Of a DNA stretch of 34,094 nt, positions 19,608 through 27,456 are shown one piece after another. How positions within the stretch are numbered: position 1 is the stretch's first letter; each line of letters begins with the position of its first letter. The notes beneath the pieces are model-generated. The model searched no databases. It saw only the letters and a list, made by a program, of their open reading frames with translations, and was not told where the DNA came from. The DNA comes from Candidatus Omnitrophota bacterium. Lineage in GTDB: Bacteria; Omnitrophota; Gorgyraeia; Zapsychrales; Fredricksoniimonadaceae. The stretch lies in contig JAGWKL010000016.1 in assembly GCA_028865345.1 (NCBI GenBank), positions 1-34,094 of the forward strand, written 5' to 3'. The translations under genes and the position numbers were made by a program.

Positions 19608-20870
19608 TTATTCTAAGATCGTATACGCACGCTCATGATGCTGGCTCAAGTCGATGCCGACGGCTTCATCTTCGGCTGAAGCGCGGAAACCGCCCAAAAC
19701 CTTATCGACGATAAAACAGATCACCAGCGTCATGATGAAGGTGTATACGGTCGTCAGCAAGCAGCCTTTGGCTTGTGTCAAAAACTGCCCCGCATTTCCG
19801 TCAAACACGCCTGAACCGGCGGAATTGACCGCTTTAACGGCGAACAATCCCGTGGCCAAAGCGCCCCAAAGCCCGCCGATATAGTGCACGCCGAAGGCGT
19901 CCAGGGTATCATCATAACCGAATTTCGGTTTGACGAAGGCCACCATGCAATAGCAGAACACGCTGACCAGAAAACCGATCCATAAGGAACCGCCGACATC
20001 CACAAAGCCTGAAGCCGGAGTAATGGCAACCAGACCGGCCACAGCGCCTGAGCAAGCACCGACCAGCGTGGGAGCGCCTGCAAATATCCACTCCATGGCC
20101 GCCCAGCTGATGGCTGCGGCAGCTGTTGCCGTATTGGTAACCACAAAGGCGCTGGTTGCGAGAGCACCGGCAGAAACTGCTGAACCGGCGTTAAAACCGA
20201 ACCAACCGAACCACAGCAAGGAAGCGCCGAGCATGACAAACGGCACGTTATGCATGCCGGGCTTATTGATGCCTAGGCGTTTTCCTAAATAAAGGCAGCT
20301 GGCAAGGCCCGCAATACCGGCGTTCATGTGCACGACAGTACCGCCCGCGAAGTCCAAAACGCCCCACTGACCTTCGATCCCGTCATGCGACCAGACCATG
20401 TGGGCCACCGGACAATACACAAAAAGCAGCCATAATACGGTCCACCAGACCCAGCCCGAAAATTTGACCCTTTCGGCAAAAGAGCCGATGGCCAGGGCAG
20501 GCGTGATGACCGCGAACATCAATTGGAAGACCATATACGCCTGGTTGGGAATGGTCGGCGCATACGGGTCCGGTGTGCTCATCGAAACGTTGTGCAGCAT
20601 GAACCAGCTGAAGCCTCCGACAAATCCTTTTAATATGCCGGGAGCGCCGGGCCCAAAGGCCAGGCTATAGCCGACAACCACCCATAGTACGCTGACAATG
20701 GCCAGACACATGAAACATTGCATCAACATGCTGTTGACGTTTTTACGCCTTACCATGCCTCCATAGAAGAAGGCCAGGCCCGGAGCCGTCATCGCCAGGA
20801 CCAAGGCGGCTGAGGTCAGGACCCATGCGATGTCCCCGCTGTTAAGGGGATTTGCTGGTGTTGTTCCCAT
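19608..20870 (-). CDS. amt: Ammonium transporter
   Basis: 420 aa, [64 protein letters not shown] upstream of ATG. Confidence 0.96.
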   Translation of the reverse strand: MGTTPANPLNSGDIAWVLTSAALVLAMTAPGLAFFYGGMVRRKNVNSMLMQCFMCLAIVSVLWVVVGYSLAFGPGAPGILKGFVGGFSWFMLHNVSMSTPDPYAPTIPNQAYMVFQLMFAVITPALAIGSFAERVKFSGWVWWTVLWLLFVYCPVAHMVWSHDGIEGQWGVLDFAGGTVVHMNAGIAGLASCLYLGKRLGINKPGMHNVPFVMLGASLLWFGWFGFNAGSAVSAGALATSAFVVTNTATAAAAISWAAMEWIFAGAPTLVGACSGAVAGLVAITPASGFVDVGGSLWIGFLVSVFCYCMVAFVKPKFGYDDTLDAFGVHYIGGLWGALATGLFAVKAVNSAGSGVFDGNAGQFLTQAKGCLLTTVYTFIMTLVICFIVDKVLGGFRASAEDEAVGIDLSQHHERAYTILE

Positions 20871-20897
20871 TACGTTTTCCTCCTGTGTTATGACTGG

Positions 20898-21023
20898 TTA
20901 AACAAGGTGGTTCTTTAGAGCGAAAAACAGCCCCATAGCTAAAAAAGCCTGCAAAAAGGCAAACATACCTGCAATGAGTTCCGCGTGCCGCAATTTTTTA
21001 CTGGTGGTATGGGTCGCTTTCAT
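20898..21023 (-). CDS. 41-aa single-TM small protein upstream of amt
   Basis: MKATHTTSKKLRHAELIAGMFAFLQAFLAMGLFFALKNHLV; start trimmed from the track's 21134 because AAAAGGAGGGATGCTT lies directly before ATG 21023. Confidence 0.65.
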   Translation of the reverse strand: MKATHTTSKKLRHAELIAGMFAFLQAFLAMGLFFALKNHLV

Positions 21024-21030
21024 AAGCATC

Positions 21031-21300
21031 CCTCCTTTTAAGAAGAATCTGTTCTTAAAGGCCCCCATGAACCTACGAGGTTCATGGGGAATGTTTCCAG
21101 GCAAAAAAAAGTCCGGTTTTTCTAAGCTTATCATCGCTTATAAAAACCGGACTTCAACGCCCTTGTCCCGTTTATACCGGGACTATAAAATAAAAAATCC
21201 CCTTAAGCTTGTTACTTCTCCCAAGAGGACAATTCACTGCCCGTTCTTCTATCCGAAACGCCAGCGCTCCGGATCTATTGATCATTTCAAACTACAAGGG
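21031..21300 (-). promoter_or_regulatory. Structured leader RNA / attenuator (or stand-alone sRNA) of the amt operon
   Basis: On the minus-strand RNA: stem 21251-21274 (10 bp incl. 2 G-U, CUGG loop), hairpin 21199-21228 followed by U6AU4, stem 21165-21183, long terminator-like hairpin 21109-21154 followed by U8, stem 21063-21089 (12 bp, 3-nt loop), stem 21037-21059 just before the RBS. Confidence 0.6.
21103..21154 (-). terminator. Intrinsic terminator in the amt leader
   Basis: aagtccggttttt / aaaaaccggactt 13-bp stem plus inner taagc/gctta, then T8 on the minus strand. Confidence 0.8.
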
Positions 21301-21301
21301 A

Positions 21302-21329
21302 AGTATACCTGCTAAACAAAAAATGTCAA
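21302..21329 (-). promoter_or_regulatory. Sigma70-like promoter of the amt leader
   Basis: Minus strand TTGACA (21329-21324) - 16 nt - TATACT (21307-21302). Confidence 0.65.
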
Positions 21330-21337
21330 GAAAAATT

Positions 21338-21553
21338 TTACAAGCCCTTGACAATCTTCTCCGCCTTGGCCCAATCCTCTTCGGCACTGCCGGGACCGCC
21401 GTTGCGTTTGAGATAAAGCTCATACGCTTTTTCCGCGATCCTCTGCTGCAGGTCCCCGTTGCCGGAAGCCGTCGGGCGCGTCGGAGCCTCGACCCTGTTT
21501 TTGGCCGCGTTGGTTTTGACTGTGGTTCTCTTGACCGTGTTCGCTTGTATCAT
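21338..21553 (-). CDS. DUF2934-like small protein
   Basis: 71 aa; IAEKAYELYLKRNGGPGSAEEDWAKAEKIV resembles the DUF2934 signature. Confidence 0.7.
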   Translation of the reverse strand: MIQANTVKRTTVKTNAAKNRVEAPTRPTASGNGDLQQRIAEKAYELYLKRNGGPGSAEEDWAKAEKIVKGL

Positions 21554-21657
21554 AGACGCCTCCAGGAAATAAAAAATCTTTGATCTAGCAAATATGGGAA
21601 ACCATCCTATACCTGAAGGCGCAATTTTGTCAATAAAAAAATTTCTCTAACAGGTTT

Positions 21658-21839
21658 TCACTTCTGAAGTTCCGACAATGGGCTTCAGCGGGCGCTTTCT
21701 TGGTCGTCGGTTACTTCTGCAACTCCGCCATAAGCATGATTGATTCCGCGATCTCTTTCAAAAGGCTTCAGTAGCGCTCTCTTGGTCGTCGTTACTTTTG
21801 TAGCTCAGCCATAAGTATTATAGACTCAGATATTTCCTT
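21658..21839 (-). repeat. Tandem imperfect copies of the 3' tail of the ANTAR gene
   Basis: Tails KEISESIILMAELQK* (21839-21792), KEIAESIMLMAELQK* (21758-21711) and remnant LSELQK* (21678-21658), separated by a shared spacer CGACGACCAAGARAGCGC..CTGAAGC. Confidence 0.85.
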
Positions 21840-23021
21840 CATGGATTTGCAGGTGTCCATGCTTTTTTTATGGATCAGGCGATACGCCGCCTCTTCGGAA
21901 AGGCTGTTCATTTTCATCAGGATCCCCTTGGCCCGTTCTATGACTTTACGTGTTTCGAGGGCCTCCCTGGCCTTCAGGGCTTCCTGCATCAGTTTGGTGT
22001 TCTCCACTGCCACGGCCGCCTGGTTGGATACCATCTGCAAGACCCCGATCTCTTCCTCTGTAAAATGGTGCGGCTCCTTGGTATAGACATTGACGACGCC
22101 GATGGCCTTGGTTTTGACGATCATGGGCACCGCCACCATGGAAGTCAATCCCTCTTTAACGGCCAGGTCACGGTACACATATTTTTCGTCCTTGCGCACA
22201 TCATAAACAACCGCAGGCTTTTTAGTTTGGAGTACGGAACCGGTCAGGCTGTTGGCTACCTTAATATTGGGCTTGAGCTTATATTCCGCGCTCAAGGACT
22301 GCGTGGCCGCCATCGAAAGCTCCTCGCCTTTTTCGTCCAGCAGCATGATGGAACATATCTTGGAGTTGAGCATTTCAGCCGTGACCACCACGATCAGGTT
22401 AAGGATCTCATCCAGGTAACTTTCACTCGTGATCGAATGGCTGACCTTGATCAAAGAATCAAACTGCATGGCCTTTTTCTTGGTCTCTTCGAAAAGCCTG
22501 GCATGTTCGATGATACCGCCGGCCTGCTTGGCGATCATGTCAATCAGGTTGACGGTTTCCACCGAATAATCCTGCTGGCTCTTATGCTGGACATTAACGA
22601 CCCCCACGGCCCTTCCCTTATAAATGATGGGAACGGACAAAAACGCCTCATACCGGTCTTCCGGAAGCACGTCAAAACTTTTGAACCGGGGGTCCTTGTA
22701 GGCGCGCGCCTTGATGGCCACGGTCTTGTTCTCCCGGGCCACCCAGCCGGTGATGCCCTCCCCGGTTTTGAGAACAATGTTGCCCAGCTCCTTTTTGTGG
22801 GCGGTCTTGGAGGCCATGAGCACGAGGTTGCTCTTGTTCTCGTCCAGAAGATAGATAAAAACAGAATCCGCGTCCGTCATCTCGGTGACGATCTTGACGA
22901 TCAGCTGCAGGGTCAGGCTTAAGTCAAGCTCTGAAGAGGCAATGTCCACGATGTTGCGCAGGATCTGCAGCTCCTGTGCCGCAGTCACGCTTACCTTCTT
23001 ATTTTTAGTTCGTTCAGCCAT
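21792..23021 (-). CDS. GAF-GAF-ANTAR domain regulator (putative RNA-binding antiterminator)
   Basis: Two GAF-like repeats (GEGITGWVARENKTVAIKARAYKDPRF..., TGSVLQTKKPAVVYDVRKDEKYV...) and C-terminal ALETRKVIERAKGILMKMNSLSEEAAYRLIHKKSMD (ANTAR). Confidence 0.9.
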   Translation of the reverse strand: MAERTKNKKVSVTAAQELQILRNIVDIASSELDLSLTLQLIVKIVTEMTDADSVFIYLLDENKSNLVLMASKTAHKKELGNIVLKTGEGITGWVARENKTVAIKARAYKDPRFKSFDVLPEDRYEAFLSVPIIYKGRAVGVVNVQHKSQQDYSVETVNLIDMIAKQAGGIIEHARLFEETKKKAMQFDSLIKVSHSITSESYLDEILNLIVVVTAEMLNSKICSIMLLDEKGEELSMAATQSLSAEYKLKPNIKVANSLTGSVLQTKKPAVVYDVRKDEKYVYRDLAVKEGLTSMVAVPMIVKTKAIGVVNVYTKEPHHFTEEEIGVLQMVSNQAAVAVENTKLMQEALKAREALETRKVIERAKGILMKMNSLSEEAAYRLIHKKSMDTCKSMKEISESIILMAELQK

Positions 23022-23082
23022 AATGGAATGGCACTACGATATCACAACCTCCCGTCTGTCTCAAGTATTTATTCTTCCATGC

Positions 23083-23221
23083 GGTGGAAAAGGAGGGCAT
23101 AATTCCTTACGCAAAGGTTCATCCTAAGCCTTCCACATCCGATTGGGAACGCAGTACTGCCAAACAAGATATTGGGCAACCCAATACCTTGGCGTAAGGA
23201 ATTATGCCCTCCTTTTCCACC
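23083..23221. repeat. MITE-like / long inverted-repeat element
   Basis: ggtggaaaaggagggcataattccttacgc (23083-23112) is the exact reverse complement of 23192-23221; inner palindrome attgggcaacccaat (23171-23185). Confidence 0.75.
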
Positions 23222-23259
23222 AAAACTTGTCGCGAGAAAGGGGTTTTTCGAGTATCCTC

Positions 23260-23287
23260 TTGACAATAATAAGTTTATTTCTATGAT
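23260..23287 (+). promoter_or_regulatory. Sigma70-like promoter of nuoJKLMN
   Basis: TTGACA (23260-23265) - 16 nt - TATGAT (23282-23287), ~35 nt upstream of nuoJ. Confidence 0.6.
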
Positions 23288-23320
23288 TGAAGATACGAAA
23301 CGTGGCATCAAAGGTAAATT

Positions 23321-23833
23321 ATGTCTCTTTTTTTCTTTTATTTCTTTGCAGCCATCCTGATCGCCGCCTGCCTTTCCGTGGTGCTGGCGCGCCATCCCCT
23401 TTATAATGTTTTGTCCCTTGTCGTCGCTATTTTTGCCCTATCTTGCCTCTTTGTGCTGCTGGAGGCATATTTCGTGGGCATGGTCCTTTTACTGGTCTAT
23501 GCGGGCGCGGTCCTGGTATTCTTCCTTTTTGTGGTCATGTGCCTGAACCTGAACGCCCTGCCATTGATGCAACCGGCCCAAAAACAGCTTCAATGGTTCG
23601 GCGCCTTGGGCGGCTTGATGTTCGCGGGCACCTTTCTTTTGGCCATGAAAAGTTTCCTGGCGGCCCGCGCCATGGGGCCTTCCTCGATCCGCGGGACGAT
23701 CGAGGCAGTGGGAAAAATTCTCTTTACAAATTACCTGCTGCCCTTTGAGCTGACATCACTCCTTTTACTGGTGGCGGTCTTCGGGATCGTATCCCTGGCC
23801 CAGGGCGCCCTAAGCACAGGCAAGGAAAGATAA
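23321..23833 (+). CDS. nuoJ: NADH-quinone oxidoreductase subunit J
   Basis: 170 aa; MVLLLVYAGAVLVFFLFVVMCLN; first of the J-K-L-M-N order. Confidence 0.93.
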   Translation: MSLFFFYFFAAILIAACLSVVLARHPLYNVLSLVVAIFALSCLFVLLEAYFVGMVLLLVYAGAVLVFFLFVVMCLNLNALPLMQPAQKQLQWFGALGGLMFAGTFLLAMKSFLAARAMGPSSIRGTIEAVGKILFTNYLLPFELTSLLLLVAVFGIVSLAQGALSTGKER

Positions 23834-23835
23834 AA

Positions 23836-24138
23836 ATGGTCCCATTAGGATCCTATTTGATGTTAAGCGGCATCGTATTTGCGATAGGGCTGGTTGGTGT
23901 CACCACCAGCCGCCACGTGATTAAGGTCCTTTTGTCCCTGGAGCTGCTGCTGGCGGCGTCCAACCTCTCTTTTGTGGCTTTTTCCAAGTTTAACGGCGAT
24001 TACGCGGGGCAGCTGATCGTATTTTTTGTCATACTGGTCGCTGCTGCGGAGGTGGCCATAGGGCTTGCCATCATCGTCCTGATGTACCGCCAATTGTCGA
24101 CGATCCAGGCCGATGCGTTAAAGGAAATGAAATGGTAG
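23836..24138 (+). CDS. nuoK: NADH-quinone oxidoreductase subunit K
   Basis: 100 aa; SLELLLAASNLSFVAFS...VAAAEVAIGLAIIVLMYRQ. Confidence 0.94.
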   Translation: MVPLGSYLMLSGIVFAIGLVGVTTSRHVIKVLLSLELLLAASNLSFVAFSKFNGDYAGQLIVFFVILVAAAEVAIGLAIIVLMYRQLSTIQADALKEMKW

Positions 24139-25985
24139 ACCCCCATTTAGTCTGGACAGCCTTTTTTGCGCCGCTGGCGGCTTGCGTTTTGATCACGCTT
24201 TTGTTTTTGAAAAACAAGACCGCCAGCAGCCTGGTTGCCATTGCCGGCATCCTAACTTCTTTTATTTGCAGCTGTCTGGTCTTTGGCCAAATATTCCATA
24301 CCCAGCACCCTGCGCAATTGCAGCAATCATTGGCCTGGATCCATTTCGACGCCCTGACCATCAATTTCGGCTTCCTCATGAACCCTCTGGCCATCGTCAT
24401 GCTCCTCATCGTCACCGGGGTGGGCAGCGCCATTTTCATCTATTCCAGGGGATACATGGATGAAGACCCCAGCGCCCCAAGATTTTTCGCGGAATTGAGC
24501 CTCTTTGCCTTCTCCATGATCGGCATTGTGTTGTCCAACAATTTTATCCAGCTTTTCATCTTTTGGGAGCTGGTAGGGTTGAGTTCCTATCTGCTGATCG
24601 GTTTCTGGTACACCAAGCCCTCGGCCGCCGATGCCGGGGTCAAGGCTTTCCTGGTCAACCGGTTGTCCGACTTCGGCTTTCTCTGCGGCATCCTCTTATT
24701 GTGGAGCGTCTCCGGTATCGCGGGCGGTGTCCGCAGCTTTCAATTTACTGACCTCGCCGCTGTGGTCCCTCTTTTAAATCCCCATTTACTGACGGTCATC
24801 GCCCTGTTGTTGTTTTGCGGTGTGGTGGGTAAATCCGCCCAAATCCCTTTGCACGTCTGGCTCATCGATGCCATGGAAGGCCCCACACCGGTCAGCGCCC
24901 TTATCCATGCGGCCACCATGGTGGCGGCCGGTGTTTATTTCCTGGCCCGTGTTTTTTTTGTTTTTGCGCATTCCCCGACAGCCCTTACAACCATTGCCTA
25001 TGTGGGGGCCATCACCTCTTTAATGGCCGCTATCCTGGCCGTTGCCGAAAATGACATCAAAAGGATCCTGGCATATTCCACCTTAAGCCAACTTGGGCTG
25101 ATGGTCATGGCCTTAGGATTAGGCGGCCCGGTCCAGGGAATGTATCACCTGACCACCCATGCCTTTTTCAAAGCGCTGTTGTTCCTGGGCGCAGGCAGCG
25201 TGATCCACGCCCTTCATGAAGAACAAAATATTTGGAACATGCGCGGCCTTTGGAAAAAAATGCCCATAACAGGTTGGACGTTTTTTATCGGTATGCTGGC
25301 CTTAAGCGGCATTCCTCCTTTGAGCGGGTTTTGGAGCAAGGATGCGATCCTATACCTGGCTTTTAAATCCAGTTTTACGATTTATTTGATCGCGGCCGTG
25401 GCCTGCGGTTTAACTGCTTTTTACATGGGGCGGTTGTTTTGCGTGGCATTCTGGGGCAAACCGTCCGAATCTCATGGGGGCCACGGCATCCACGAATCTC
25501 CGGCAGTTATGACCGTTCCTTTGATTTTTCTGGCCGTGCTTTCGGTCATCGGCGGATTCATCGGCATTCCACATTTTCTCTCTCCCCAGGAAACCCCTGA
25601 AAAACTGAACATGGGCATGGCGGCGGTCTCCTCCGTCGTCGCATTCTTGGGGCTGGGCTTCGCGTATATGTTCTATGGCAGGCGTCCTGCAGTCGATCCA
25701 TTGATTGCCCTGCTTAAAAACTTTTATACCGCCATGAAAAACAAATTTTACTTCGACATCGTCTACGGATGGTATGTGGACCATGTCCAGCAGAACATTG
25801 CGCTGTTTTTATACCGGTTTGAACGAGAATTCATTGTCCGCTTATTTCTGGGCGGGGTCACGGCCGCGGCCCGCGCCGGCGGCAGGACATTGCGTTATTT
25901 CCAGAACGGCATCGTCCAGTTCTATGCCCTCGTTTTTGTCATGGGCGCCGTGTGTTTATTTTTGGTACTGACTAAAACTTTATGA
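24132..25985 (+). CDS. nuoL: NADH-quinone oxidoreductase subunit L
   Basis: 617 aa; FWELVGLSSYLLIGFWY, WLIDAMEGPTPVSALIHAATMVAAGVY, LGLMVMALGLGG. Confidence 0.95.
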   Translation: MVDPHLVWTAFFAPLAACVLITLLFLKNKTASSLVAIAGILTSFICSCLVFGQIFHTQHPAQLQQSLAWIHFDALTINFGFLMNPLAIVMLLIVTGVGSAIFIYSRGYMDEDPSAPRFFAELSLFAFSMIGIVLSNNFIQLFIFWELVGLSSYLLIGFWYTKPSAADAGVKAFLVNRLSDFGFLCGILLLWSVSGIAGGVRSFQFTDLAAVVPLLNPHLLTVIALLLFCGVVGKSAQIPLHVWLIDAMEGPTPVSALIHAATMVAAGVYFLARVFFVFAHSPTALTTIAYVGAITSLMAAILAVAENDIKRILAYSTLSQLGLMVMALGLGGPVQGMYHLTTHAFFKALLFLGAGSVIHALHEEQNIWNMRGLWKKMPITGWTFFIGMLALSGIPPLSGFWSKDAILYLAFKSSFTIYLIAAVACGLTAFYMGRLFCVAFWGKPSESHGGHGIHESPAVMTVPLIFLAVLSVIGGFIGIPHFLSPQETPEKLNMGMAAVSSVVAFLGLGFAYMFYGRRPAVDPLIALLKNFYTAMKNKFYFDIVYGWYVDHVQQNIALFLYRFEREFIVRLFLGGVTAAARAGGRTLRYFQNGIVQFYALVFVMGAVCLFLVLTKTL

Positions 25986-27454
25986 CACCTGATCTTTCGT
26001 GGATCTTTTTATCACCCTTGCTGGGGCTTATCCTGGTGGCCCTCGTGCCTCCGGAGAGAACCTGCCTCATCCGGCGGATATCCGCCGTTGCCACACTTGT
26101 TCCCTTTGTCCTTTCCGTCTGGGCGTATGCAGCTTACGACCACGCGGCCGGCGGCTTTCAATTTGTCCAGAGTGTCCCCTGGGTCCTGCCGCTGGGGATT
26201 TCTTATCATCTGGGCATCGACGGCATCAACTCCCTGCTCATCGTCCTGTTGGGCGCCGTTTCATTTACGGCGGTGTTGATCTCCTCATCCATCAAGGAGA
26301 GGATCAAAGAATATTACATTCTGCTTTTGATAACAATCCTCGGCACCTACGGCGCTTTTCTGTCGCTGGACATCTTCTTTTTCTATTTCTTCCATGAAGT
26401 GGCTGCTGTCCCGGTCTTTTTGATGATCGCCATCTGGGGGTCCGAAAAACGGGAATATGCCGCCATGAAACTGACCCTGTATCTGGCCGCCGGAGCAGCT
26501 GTTGCCCTGGTCGGATTGCTGGCCCTTTATCTGGCCAGCGGGGTCCAGACATTCGATTTGGTCGCCCTGCAGGCGCAATTGGCCAGACATCCTATACCCA
26601 TCGGCGTACAAAACTGGATTTTCCCGCTTATCGTCGTCGGCTTTGGCATCACCCTTACCCTGTGGCCTTTTTACACCTGGGCGCCGGTGGGTTATGGGGA
26701 AGCGCCCACCGCCGTCAGCATGCTGCATGCCGGCGTGCTCAAAAAACTGGGGGCCTATGCCATCATCCGTTTTGCAATTCAGCTCATGCCGCAAGCGGCC
26801 CATGTCTGGATGCCTTTTATTGCAGCGCTGGCTGTTGCCAACATCATCCATTGCGGACTGGTCGCGCTGACCCAGCGCGACCTGAAATATCTTTTGGGAT
26901 ATTCCAGCTGCAGCCACATGGGCTACATCCTGCTTGGCCTGGCCTGCTTTAATACCATGGGCATCAATGGTGTGGTGTATTTGATGTTCGCCCACGGCAT
27001 CATGGCCGCCCTCGCCTTTGCTTTGACCGGCTTCGTGGAGACCCAAACTAAAACGCGCGATCTTGATGAATGGGGCGGCATAACCAAATACATGCCATTT
27101 GTGGGCACCTGTTTTATAATGGCTGCCCTGGCAAGCGCCGGGGTTCCGGGGTTCGCCAATTTCGTCGCTGAGATCCTGGTGCTCTTAGGCGCGTGGGACC
27201 AATACCGCTGGTATACGGTGTGGGCCGTCTTCGGGCTGGTCATCACGGCCATCTATTTGATGAAAGCCATCCGCCTGGGGTTCCAGGGTCCGCCCAGGCC
27301 ACAGTTTGCCTCCCTGACGGACGCGCGGACTACGGTGGATAAACTGCCTTATGCCTTATTATTGGCCTTATTAATATTGACCGGGTGCTTGCCGACGGTC
27401 ATTTTGTCGCACATCCAAACAAGCACCCGGGTGATCGTAGAAAGCATGCGTTAG
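25982..27454 (+). CDS. nuoM: NADH-quinone oxidoreductase subunit M
   Basis: 490 aa; YHLGIDGINSLLIVL, FFYFFHEVAAVPVFLMIAIWG, GEAPTAVSMLHAGVLKKLGAYA; ATGA overlap with nuoL. Confidence 0.95.
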   Translation: MTPDLSWIFLSPLLGLILVALVPPERTCLIRRISAVATLVPFVLSVWAYAAYDHAAGGFQFVQSVPWVLPLGISYHLGIDGINSLLIVLLGAVSFTAVLISSSIKERIKEYYILLLITILGTYGAFLSLDIFFFYFFHEVAAVPVFLMIAIWGSEKREYAAMKLTLYLAAGAAVALVGLLALYLASGVQTFDLVALQAQLARHPIPIGVQNWIFPLIVVGFGITLTLWPFYTWAPVGYGEAPTAVSMLHAGVLKKLGAYAIIRFAIQLMPQAAHVWMPFIAALAVANIIHCGLVALTQRDLKYLLGYSSCSHMGYILLGLACFNTMGINGVVYLMFAHGIMAALAFALTGFVETQTKTRDLDEWGGITKYMPFVGTCFIMAALASAGVPGFANFVAEILVLLGAWDQYRWYTVWAVFGLVITAIYLMKAIRLGFQGPPRPQFASLTDARTTVDKLPYALLLALLILTGCLPTVILSHIQTSTRVIVESMR

Positions 27455-27456
27455 CT

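Noticed and set aside
21031-21300. Canonical ANTAR tandem hexaloop motif, glnA/glutamine riboswitch or 6S RNA in the amt leader
   Set aside because: Searched by eye; loops are 3, 4, 7 or 8 nt, or lack A1/G4, and no recognised riboswitch core or 6S layout was seen. Reported only as an unclassified structured leader.
20880-21700. Sigma54 (-24/-12) promoter for the amt operon
   Set aside because: No TGGCAC-N5-TTGC match found on the minus strand; a sigma70-type promoter at 21302-21329 fits better.
21870-22922. 350-aa plus-strand ORF
   Set aside because: Antisense shadow of the GAF-GAF-ANTAR gene; no family resemblance.
23069-23395. 108-aa minus ORF containing GGKGGHNSLRQG
   Set aside because: It runs through the inverted-repeat element and the nuo promoter and has no RBS; best explained as translation of the repeat.
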